Source: a bacterium
GTDB lineage: Bacteria; B130-G9
Reading direction: 5' to 3'
DNA: 42,039 bases
Assembly: GCA_035527515.1 (NCBI GenBank)
Contig: DATLAJ010000130.1
Span: 1-42,039 of the forward strand
Part shown: positions 25,574 to 32,390 of the stretch, in pieces
Numbering within the stretch: the stretch's first letter is position 1
Layout: each line of letters begins with the position of its first letter
The notes under the pieces: model-generated
The model's input: only the letters and a program-made list of their open reading frames with translations
What the model was told of the DNA's origin: nothing
The model's database searches: none
Made by a program: the position numbers and the translations under genes

Positions 25574-25850
25574 GCGCTCCGCTTCCGGCTCCTTATGTTA
25601 TTTCTAGTCAATTTTTGTGCGAGCGGGATTATCCGCTATTGACCCCGTTCTTTCAAGGGACATTGCTCGATCAAGATTGCTGAGATGCCTTTCAGGTCAA
25701 TAGGCAGCCCCGCCTCTGCTCCACCCCCCTCGCTTGATTCCAGGAGTTTCCCCAATCTTGAGCGCAGAATAGCTGGTTTATCGGCTATGTGGCTCTAATT
25801 CCGGACGGCATCGACTGGAATTGGAGCTTACCGGAGCCGGGGCATACTTC

Positions 25851-26088
25851 CGCCCTGAAAGGGTGGAACGTGGGTAGCCGTAGGCGTCAGCCTACGGATC
25901 ACGGCCAGCGAAGAAAAAGAAAAACAACCCTGAAAGGGTTGCACAATCGACCGTTTCATGACGAAGGCTTCTGGTGTGAAAGGACTGTTGTGCGGCCCCT
26001 TCAGGGCCGATCTGGGGAGGTGGGGATGCGTTCCGATTCCGTAGGCTGACGCCTACGGCTACCCACGTTAATCCCCTTCGGGGATTCG
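25851..26088. repeat. REP-like composite with perfect 29-base inverted repeats
   Basis: The arms at 25869-25897 and 26039-26067 are exact reverse complements and each contains its own hairpin CCGTAGGC-GTCA-GCCTACGG next to a GTGGGTAGC box. Further short hairpins (CCTGAAAGG near 25930, CCCCTTCGGGG near 26073) lie inside and beside them. The gap 25574-26165 holds no gene I can support; the open frame across it is repeat-derived. Confidence 0.7.
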
Positions 26089-26165
26089 GAGGCGGCGTCG
26101 AGCATCTGAGACGAAGTCGGCATCATGAACCAGTCCAAAACAGAATGGGGAAACTCCCCCTCGCC

Positions 26166-26193
26166 TTGATTCGCATTGCATTTGGACTATTGT
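26166..26193 (+). promoter_or_regulatory. Candidate promoter for tRNA-Leu
   Basis: TTGATT (26166-26171), a 16-base spacer and TATTGT (26188-26193) lie about 25 bases before the tRNA. Transcription would start near 26200. Confidence 0.45.
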
Positions 26194-26217
26194 TAGTGGA
26201 GATGATTGCCCGATTAT

Positions 26218-26302
26218 GCCGGGGTGGCGGAAGTGGCAGACGCAGCGGACTTAAAATCCGCTGAGCCGTTGGCTCGTGCCGGTTCAAGTCCGGCCCTCGG
26301 CA
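26218..26302 (+). tRNA. tRNA-Leu (anticodon TAA)
   Basis: The 85-base gene folds as a class II tRNA: acceptor arms GCCGGGG and CCTCGGC, anticodon stem-loop with CTTAAAA giving anticodon TAA, a long variable arm (GCCGTTGGCTCGT region) and a T-arm GGTTCAAGTCC. The discriminator base is A, as expected for leucine. CCA is not encoded. Confidence 0.95.
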
Positions 26303-26405
26303 TCTTTGCTAGCTGACAATGAAAAGGGGCAGCGCTTCGGTGAGAAGCAGGCGCCCTCAGGCTGTATTATTTGGCATGGGTGTGCTCGCCGGAGTGTGTC
26401 GAGTC

Positions 26406-26434
26406 TTGACATTTTGGCGGGTGAGCCGTATGTT
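26406..26434 (+). promoter_or_regulatory. Sigma70-type promoter for tRNA-Lys and possibly def-fmt
   Basis: A perfect TTGACA (26406-26411), an ideal 17-base spacer and TATGTT (26429-26434) lie nine bases before tRNA-Lys. The small gene, def and fmt follow without another obvious promoter, so readthrough from here is likely. Confidence 0.65.
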
Positions 26435-26442
26435 TCAAGAGT

Positions 26443-26516
26443 GGGCCATTAGCTCAGCTAGGTAGAGCAGCTGACTCTTAATCAGAAGGTCGAAGGTTCG
26501 ATTCCTTCATGGCCCG
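26443..26516 (+). tRNA. tRNA-Lys (anticodon CTT)
   Basis: The 74-base gene has acceptor arms GGGCCAT and ATGGCCC, a D-arm AGCTCAGCTAGGTAGAGC, the anticodon loop GACTCTTAATC with anticodon CTT, and the T-arm GGTTCGATTCC. It is very close in pattern to other bacterial lysine tRNAs. The discriminator base is G. Confidence 0.95.
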
Positions 26517-26566
26517 CAACGTGACTCTCCTGACCGTAATTGGTGGAGCGATTCTTGGGGGTTGGG

Positions 26567-26848
26567 ATGGACATAGAGATTCGCGGCGACGAGCGAGGCG
26601 TGAGAGCTTGCGACGAATGTAGGGTGAGCCGTCCCGAGGACCTTGCGGATGTGGCCCGGGCAGCGCTCAACTTTGGTCGGGCGTTCTTGAGGCAAACGGT
26701 GGGCAGGGAGTACAAGATATGGGAGCTGACACCGGCTGGCGAGGCGGCTGGACGGCTTACACCGGAAGAGAGGCCCGGCGCAGCCGTATGCGAGGTTACG
26801 CTGTTTGCGAGGGGGAAGACCCCGGAGGCTGAGGAGGAGGCAAAGTAA
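26567..26848 (+). CDS. Small protein of unknown function upstream of def
   Basis: The 93-residue protein is not recognised. It has two cysteines in a CDEC motif near residues 15-18, is rich in Arg, Glu and Ala, and has no membrane segment. A further Cys lies near residue 77. The chosen ATG at 26567 has a G-rich GGGGGTTGGG just upstream; a GTG at 26540 is the alternative. Three bases separate its stop from the def start, so it is co-transcribed with def and fmt, a position sometimes taken by translation or replication proteins, but nothing in it confirms that. Confidence 0.6.
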   Translation: MDIEIRGDERGVRACDECRVSRPEDLADVARAALNFGRAFLRQTVGREYKIWELTPAGEAAGRLTPEERPGAAVCEVTLFARGKTPEAEEEAK

Positions 26849-26851
26849 GGA

Positions 26852-27370
26852 ATGCCCGAAAGAGAGATCGTCATTTACGGTGACCCCGTGCTCCAGAAGA
26901 AGGCCGAGCCAGTCACTATTGTCAAGAGCGACGTGATCAGGCTCGTGGAGGACATGCAGGCCACCATGTATGCTAGCCACGGTGTTGGTCTGGCCGCACC
27001 GCAGTTGGGCGCCTCGGTTAGAGTGATAGTCCTGGACACCAGCGCCGGTCGCGACGCCACGCAGCGCTTGGTGCTGCTCAATCCTGAGTTGACGGAGATG
27101 TCCAGCGAGGAGGTCGCCGAGGAAGGATGTCTGAGTATACCGGAGTTCGTGACGAGCGTGCAAAGGGCAACTTCCGTAACGGTGGTCGGCCAGGATTTGA
27201 ACGGCAAATCGATAGAGGTCCAGGCGGAAGGCCTCGCTGCAAGAGCGATTCAACATGAGATCGATCACATCAACGGGCGCCTGATCGTGGACTTTCTCAA
27301 TCCGTTACAGAGAGACCTCTTCGAGCGCAGGTTCCGAGAGCAGCAGTCCAAGAAGAAAGTCTTTTTCTAG
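26852..27370 (+). CDS. def: Peptide deformylase
   Basis: The 172-residue metalloenzyme removes the N-formyl group from new proteins. All three motifs are present: GVGLAAPQ (44-51), EEGCLSIP with metal ligand Cys93, and QHEIDHINGRL with His135, Glu136 and His139. It lies four bases before fmt, the usual partner that adds the formyl group to initiator tRNA. The C-terminal tail is short and basic. Confidence 0.96.
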   Translation: MPEREIVIYGDPVLQKKAEPVTIVKSDVIRLVEDMQATMYASHGVGLAAPQLGASVRVIVLDTSAGRDATQRLVLLNPELTEMSSEEVAEEGCLSIPEFVTSVQRATSVTVVGQDLNGKSIEVQAEGLAARAIQHEIDHINGRLIVDFLNPLQRDLFERRFREQQSKKKVFF

Positions 27371-27374
27371 ATAG

Positions 27375-28388
27375 TTGGAGCAACGCGCCAGATTGTCTGC
27401 TGGAAGTTCGCCTAGCAAGCTGCGCCTTATTTTCATGGGGACGCCCGACTTCGCCGTTCCGTCGCTGAGAGCTCTTTTCGATTCGGGCCGTTACGAGATG
27501 ATGTGCGTTACGCAGCCGGACCAGCCTTCTGGCCGCGGGTTGAGGCTGACACCATGTGTCTGCAAGGTCCTGGCGCAAGAGCTCGGGCTTGATGTCTTCT
27601 GCCCGGAGCGGGTCTCACGCCGCGACCCACGGGCGGTTTTGGACAGTTTCGAGCCGGACTTCATCGTTACAGTTGCCTTCGGACAGCTCCTGAAGGAATC
27701 GGTGCTCGACATCCCGAAGACCGCATGTGTCAACCTTCATCCGTCTCTTCTGCCCAAGTATCGCGGGCCTAGCCCCATCAACTGGCCAATAATCCGTGGG
27801 GATAGGGAGACGGGCGTAACAACGATGTTGATGGACAAGGGGATGGACACCGGCGACATACTGCTGCAAGAGGCCACACCAATCGGTGAGGAGGAGACAG
27901 CGGCGGAGCTCTATTTCAGGCTTGCCAAAGTGGGGGCCGAGCTTCTGCTCGAGACGCTAGTCGGGCTTGCCAACGACACGATAGTCCCGAGGAAACAGGA
28001 CCACGAGAAGGCAACATACGCCCCAAAACTCACGAGAAGGGACGGCCTCATTGATTGGTCAAAGGACCCTGACACGCTCGTCAACTACGTCCGAGGGCTA
28101 ATCCCCTGGCCAGGGACATACACCTACTACATGGGCCGCATCCTGAAAATCGCCAAACTCAGACATATAGAGGCGCCGCCCACATGCCCCGAGTGTCCCG
28201 CCGGAACGATAGTCGCAGCGTCGCCAAAGGATGGCCTCATTGTCAAAGCGAACCCGGGAGCCGTCTCGGTTGAGCTGCTTCAACCACCCGGAAGACGACA
28301 GATGACAGCGAAGGAGTTTCTCGCCGGCAACAGGGTGAAAGTCGGCCAGCGGTTCTCGCTACTAACCGAAGAATCGCTGCCGCAATAA
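27375..28388 (+). CDS. fmt: Methionyl-tRNA formyltransferase
   Basis: The protein (up to 337 residues) formylates initiator Met-tRNA using 10-formyl-tetrahydrofolate. It shows the opening LRLIFMGTPDFAVPSL, the catalytic segment NLHPSLLPKYRGPSPINW with Asn and His, and MDKGMDTGDIL with the catalytic Asp. The C-terminal OB-like domain (about 225-330) is the tRNA-binding part. The start is uncertain: no ATG lies before the family N-terminus, so TTG at 27375 or TTG at 27393 must be used. The gene is convergent with the ExbB-like gene. Confidence 0.94.
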   Translation: MEQRARLSAGSSPSKLRLIFMGTPDFAVPSLRALFDSGRYEMMCVTQPDQPSGRGLRLTPCVCKVLAQELGLDVFCPERVSRRDPRAVLDSFEPDFIVTVAFGQLLKESVLDIPKTACVNLHPSLLPKYRGPSPINWPIIRGDRETGVTTMLMDKGMDTGDILLQEATPIGEEETAAELYFRLAKVGAELLLETLVGLANDTIVPRKQDHEKATYAPKLTRRDGLIDWSKDPDTLVNYVRGLIPWPGTYTYYMGRILKIAKLRHIEAPPTCPECPAGTIVAASPKDGLIVKANPGAVSVELLQPPGRRQMTAKEFLAGNRVKVGQRFSLLTEESLPQ

Positions 28389-28495
28389 ATGGCCACGAGC
28401 GAATGCGGGTGTGGTTGGGTCGCTCCAGAGATACGCCCAGCAAACTCACCCTAATCGGGCAGAGCAGAATCGCCAGCAGGCGCCTGAGACTACGG

Positions 28496-29968
28496 TTACT
28501 GCTCCGACTCCTCATCAATCAGGCGAATGGTGCGCGGGCGAGAAAGCCTCTCAACGCCGGGCCTAAGCTGAGCCAGCTGCTGCCTGATCGCCCCCAGGAC
28601 GCTGACGACCTCCTTGGAGGTTACGAGCAATTCGAGGTTCTTGTTGGCCGCGTTGAGCGTTTCGGTCGCTTTCTTCTGTTCCACGACGGCGGCTGTGAAG
28701 GCATCCACCTTGGCCTCGAGCCCCGCCCTGAGCGACTCTATTGACAACGCGCCGTCGGCTGCGCTCTTCCTGACGGCCTTGATGAGCGCCGATATCTCCT
28801 CCTGAGCGGCCTTTCTCTCTTGGGCAAGATGCGCGACGTTCTCCTTGAACGCCGCAGTGATCCCCTCGCTGGCGGCAGATGCAGCGGCCGTCGCGGACTC
28901 GGTAACCTCCTTGGACACGGCCCTGAGCTCGTCGAAGCGACCAGTCATCGATTCGGCGAGCCGTGCGAATTCAAGTAGGCTTTTCTTCTGGTCCTGCGTG
29001 AAGGTTGAGACCGTTGCTGAGAACTTCTCACACTCGCCTGCGAGCGATGAGATGAACGTGCTTTTGAAGCGCTCGAGGATGTCGAGCTGATTTCTCATCG
29101 AGAGTTCCAGAACCTTTGCGAGTATCGCCGATTCAGGCGTTGGCGTCTCGATTCTCCGCTTGACCGCCCTTGTGATCGCGCTGTCGATACAATACCTATC
29201 GAACGCAGTCAGAAGGTTCTCCTCGGACTTCTGAAGCGCAGACATCGGTATCATCAAGACCAGGCTGACCACGAGGGCCAACAAGGTGGTCTCAAACGCC
29301 ACCGACAGCCCGCCTGTGACCAGGCCCAGGCCAGATTTTATCTGCGAGATGTCCGCCACAGACGCATCGACGAAATCCGAGAAGCCGGAAACGGCCTGCA
29401 CGATCCCGATGACCGTGCCGATAAAGCCGAGTATTGGAATTGCCCAGGCAAACACCTTCACCATCACGTAGGACGCCGAGAGCTCCGCCTCGTCGATCTC
29501 GCTCTCCTCGCGGAGGACGCCCTGCATCGATTCTGGCTCGCCGGTCGAGGCAAACTGGCCGAGCATCCTTACAATCCTGTTCGGCAGGACAGTTGCTCGC
29601 GATGCCTCCCATAGTTCAGAGAGGTCCGACGCTATCTGCCTCGCCGATTCGGGGCTGAAAGGTCCCTTGTGCACCTTCGCGACTGGGTCCGCCAGCAGGT
29701 ATGCTCTCTCCATCCTCATGCCGAGGTATTTGGCGAGTAGGATCGATGCACCCCAGAAGAAAAGGATTGTTATTGCATAGGGAACCCACCCCCGCTTCAC
29801 GAAGAGCTGATAGACGTAGTTGTCCGGGCTAAGGAGCGGGATCGGGAACAGATAATAGAAGATAGCGGTCAGAACAAAGCCAAGAAAGCCACAGACCCCC
29901 AGGTTGGCGTCCATGCGGCCGACATAAAACAGGCGCATAAGGCCGCGCTGGCCATTCTGCTTGGACAT
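28496..29968 (-). CDS. MotA/TolQ/ExbB-like channel protein with long C-terminal tail
   Basis: The 490-residue protein has four hydrophobic segments (about 26-45, 62-80, 168-195 and 220-246). The last two contain GFIGTVIGIVQAVSGF and SVAFETTLLALVVSLV, the pattern of the ExbB/TolQ/MotA proton-channel core. A Gly-rich TGGLS motif precedes the last helix. The remaining 230 residues are charged and helical, apparently a cytosolic coiled coil. ExbB itself is about 240 residues. No ExbD, TolR, MotB or OmpA-like partner is adjacent, so the complex is unknown. The first 30 codons and the leader are duplicated at 31900-32079. Confidence 0.8.
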   Translation of the reverse strand: MSKQNGQRGLMRLFYVGRMDANLGVCGFLGFVLTAIFYYLFPIPLLSPDNYVYQLFVKRGWVPYAITILFFWGASILLAKYLGMRMERAYLLADPVAKVHKGPFSPESARQIASDLSELWEASRATVLPNRIVRMLGQFASTGEPESMQGVLREESEIDEAELSASYVMVKVFAWAIPILGFIGTVIGIVQAVSGFSDFVDASVADISQIKSGLGLVTGGLSVAFETTLLALVVSLVLMIPMSALQKSEENLLTAFDRYCIDSAITRAVKRRIETPTPESAILAKVLELSMRNQLDILERFKSTFISSLAGECEKFSATVSTFTQDQKKSLLEFARLAESMTGRFDELRAVSKEVTESATAAASAASEGITAAFKENVAHLAQERKAAQEEISALIKAVRKSAADGALSIESLRAGLEAKVDAFTAAVVEQKKATETLNAANKNLELLVTSKEVVSVLGAIRQQLAQLRPGVERLSRPRTIRLIDEESEQ

Positions 29969-30058
29969 GTCATCAAGTCCCCAAGATGCGAGTTTCTACT
30001 AAAATTATTATGCTGAGTTTAACGGCGGCCATGAGACGGTCAAGAGCGAATCGGCGTC
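29879..30058. repeat. 180-base direct repeat, copy 1
   Basis: This covers the first 30 codons of the ExbB-like gene and 90 bases upstream. It matches 31900-32079 over 180 bases without gaps at a constant offset of 2021; only about six positions differ by eye. Confidence 0.9.
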
Positions 30059-30084
30059 GAAGCTTGCCTAAAGCACTGGCACAA

Positions 30085-31776
30085 TCACTCACCATCCTTG
30101 TCGGAATGGACGGCCGTCTCTCTCATCAATCGGCGCACCTCATCGAGTTTCTTGTCCAGAGCGGCTTGATTGGGGGCCAGCTCGAGTCCCTTCCGATACC
30201 AGGCGGCCGACCGGTCAAACTCGTGCGTACGCCGGCAATCGTCGCCCATCCATTCAGCTAAGCTCGCCATGTAGGCCCGGGCGGTCATTTCTGGTTTGGC
30301 TCGCGGCCAGTTTTCCTTCTGTTCTTTGGATACGGTTGACGGTAGCCAGCTCAGGTCATCCTCGGTGAACTCGGACATTATCTCGTCAAATCTACCGAGG
30401 TTACATTCCGGAGGGATAAGTCCAGAGGTCTGACATTCTTGGAGTATGGCTTTTGCGGCTATCTTGTGGCCGTAGAGGCTCGGATGACACGCATCCATGA
30501 TGAGGTTATTGCCGACCAGACCGTTGGCGCTGTGGGCCTCAAATAGGGAGAAGAGGTCCACGAACGGCGCTGAGTTGCGCGCGGCCACTTCCTCCATGGT
30601 ATCCCGCAATCCGAGAGTCATTCGTGCCTCCATAGTAAGCAGGACTTTGAGAGTCATTCCTGGCTTTCCAGTGCTTGCAGTATCAATTGCTTTGAAGTAA
30701 TTCTCTTTGGCCAATGCGGTGTCACCCATTTCCTCATAGGACCTCCCCAGCCAGAAATAGAAGGCAGAGAAATCCGGTCTTATCCCAATGAGCTCCTCAA
30801 ACGCACTGACGGAGGATTGCGGCTGCTTGGCGTCCAAAAGGCAAAACGCTCGCCAGAACTTCATCATCAGCTCTCGTTGTTGTTCGTGGCTTGCATTGGG
30901 GTCAAAACGCCAGTCAAACGCAGGCCAGTCCCGGTAGTTAGGACAAGGCGCCGCAAAGACGAGCCCTACCGCGTGTTCCCGAGCCATGTCGGCGATTTCC
31001 TGGAGATTGCAGTTGAATTCGAAATCGGTCACGCGGTCTCGCACCTGCCTCTCTTCAGGCGAGAGCGCTGCTAGCTCCGGAAGCGTTGCATCCCCTTCCG
31101 GCGGCGACGGGCCGGCGACTTTGTCGAAGAGAGACGCCATGACAGAGTAGATTCTCGAGCTCCGGGCAAGGGCACGCTTGATTCTGTGGCCAGCCCCGGA
31201 CCCCCTGAAAAAAGCCAATCTGTTTGTGTGCGGCTTGCGGCCCCTTTCGTTATGACCACAGAACACCACAAAGATGTCCGGCTCATATTCCAGACATTCC
31301 CGCACAATCTCGACGATGCCATAGCTGTCGATTCCCGACACGCCACAGTTTATCACCTCGAACTTGTAGTCCCCACATGCCCTGTCGAAGAACTCCTGCA
31401 TCCATCGCGCGAACGTGGCGACGTTGTTCGGATACGGTTCTCCATACATCGACGATTCGCCGAAGCAGAATACGCGGCGCGTTGACGGGCCTTTCTTGGC
31501 TGGGAAGCTCTGCGTTTGAATCGGGAGCCCAGCCTGCTCCGCTGAGGTCGCATACATTTTGACGCCGGAGCCAGATGTGCGGAGCTCAAATATCGCAGCC
31601 CCGAGGGAACGTCCTTCCCAGATGTGCCCAGGGTCGTTGCTCAAGAGCCGCATTCTCATTATATGCGTGTAGGCTGGAACCCCGGCGATTCTCAGAACGC
31701 CCTCCAAGCCGAAGAGCAGCAGGACGCCGATCGATAGAGCCAACAGGTTGAGATAGAGCTTCCTCGCGCGAGCCAT
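30085..31776 (-). CDS. Membrane-anchored SGNH hydrolase with inserted TPR region
   Basis: The 563-residue protein has an N-terminal membrane anchor (about 7-29) and then an SGNH/GDSL-type esterase domain. Block I is CFGESSMYGEPY with nucleophile Ser108; block III is CGHNERGR with Asn176; block V is DACHPSLYGH with Asp428 and His431. Between blocks III and V lies a helical stretch with TPR-like repeats (about 305-365), and another TPR-like unit ends the protein (about 520-555). The family removes ester groups, often acetyl groups on surface polysaccharides; the substrate here is unknown. The gene is flanked on both sides by the 180-base direct repeat, whose copy 2 stands where its promoter should be. 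Confidence 0.82.
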   Translation of the reverse strand: MARARKLYLNLLALSIGVLLLFGLEGVLRIAGVPAYTHIMRMRLLSNDPGHIWEGRSLGAAIFELRTSGSGVKMYATSAEQAGLPIQTQSFPAKKGPSTRRVFCFGESSMYGEPYPNNVATFARWMQEFFDRACGDYKFEVINCGVSGIDSYGIVEIVRECLEYEPDIFVVFCGHNERGRKPHTNRLAFFRGSGAGHRIKRALARSSRIYSVMASLFDKVAGPSPPEGDATLPELAALSPEERQVRDRVTDFEFNCNLQEIADMAREHAVGLVFAAPCPNYRDWPAFDWRFDPNASHEQQRELMMKFWRAFCLLDAKQPQSSVSAFEELIGIRPDFSAFYFWLGRSYEEMGDTALAKENYFKAIDTASTGKPGMTLKVLLTMEARMTLGLRDTMEEVAARNSAPFVDLFSLFEAHSANGLVGNNLIMDACHPSLYGHKIAAKAILQECQTSGLIPPECNLGRFDEIMSEFTEDDLSWLPSTVSKEQKENWPRAKPEMTARAYMASLAEWMGDDCRRTHEFDRSAAWYRKGLELAPNQAALDKKLDEVRRLMRETAVHSDKDGE

Positions 31777-31866
31777 TTTGAGTTACGCGCCCTCAGCTGC
31801 TCTCATTCAATGATGAAGCTTGAGCATTTGCTGCTTTCGCTGCCGGGCTTGTTCTGTGCGACGACC

Positions 31867-31989
31867 TCAAGTTTCTTCTCTCTTGCGGGAATCACGTCCG
31901 CCAAGAAAGCCACAGACCCCCAGGTTGGCGTCCATGCGGCCGACATAAAACAGGCGCATAAGGCCGCGCTGGCCATTCTGCTTGGACAT
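31867..31989 (-). pseudogene. Truncated 5' copy of the ExbB-like gene
   Basis: The frame starts with the same 30 residues as the ExbB-like protein (MSKQNGQRGLMRLFYVGRMD and on), then departs into ten unrelated residues and a TGA. It is the duplicated 5' end, cut off at the repeat boundary. It lies 90 bases upstream of the SGNH gene and in the same direction. Confidence 0.8.
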
Positions 31990-32079
31990 GTCTTCGAATC
32001 CCCAAGATGCGAGTTCCTACTAAAATTATTATGCTGAGTCTAACGGCGGCCATGAGACGGTCAAGAGCGAATCGGCGTC
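31900..32079. repeat. 180-base direct repeat, copy 2
   Basis: This is the second copy of 29879-30058, carrying the leader and first 30 codons of the ExbB-like gene. It brings that leader upstream of the SGNH hydrolase gene. Confidence 0.9.
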
Positions 32080-32177
32080 AAGCGTCATAAGGGCAGCGCT
32101 TCATGCATTCCTCCGCCCAAGCGCTCGCGAGATTGACCATCGTGTCAGAACCCTTTAATAAGTCCGTTTTGCGTGCG

Positions 32178-32344
32178 TAGGGGCGGTGCTTGCCCCGCCC
32201 TGTGTGCCCCCAAACCACAAGTGAACACCAATGCACACTAATAGCAGGATTCTCTCTCCTGCTTTCTTCGTGTGTCTTCGTGTCCTTAGTGGACCCCTGG
32301 TTTAATGTAAGCTTGATCCACGAAGAACACGAAGGTGCACGAAG
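32178..32344. repeat. Intergenic hairpin repeats
   Basis: A GGGGCGG-TGCTTG-CCCCGCC hairpin lies near 32180-32200. A large inverted pair has arms at 32266-32293 (CTTCGTGTGTCTTCGTGTCC and TTAGTGGA) and 32317-32344 (TCCACGAAGAACACGAAG and following bases). The pair is related to the tandem repeat at 23756-24006. The gap from 32080 to 32390 has no gene. Confidence 0.65.
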
Positions 32345-32390
32345 GTCAAAGGAGCTAGGCCAGCGGCGCCTCCCCGCTTCGTGGTTCCCG

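Noticed and set aside
25789-26049. 86-residue open frame in the gap before tRNA-Leu
   Set aside because: It runs through REP-like hairpins and has no protein-like composition or start signal.
28496-29968. Zorya anti-phage component ZorA
   Set aside because: There is no ZorB, ZorC/D or ZorE-like neighbour; the similarity is only the general channel core with a long tail.
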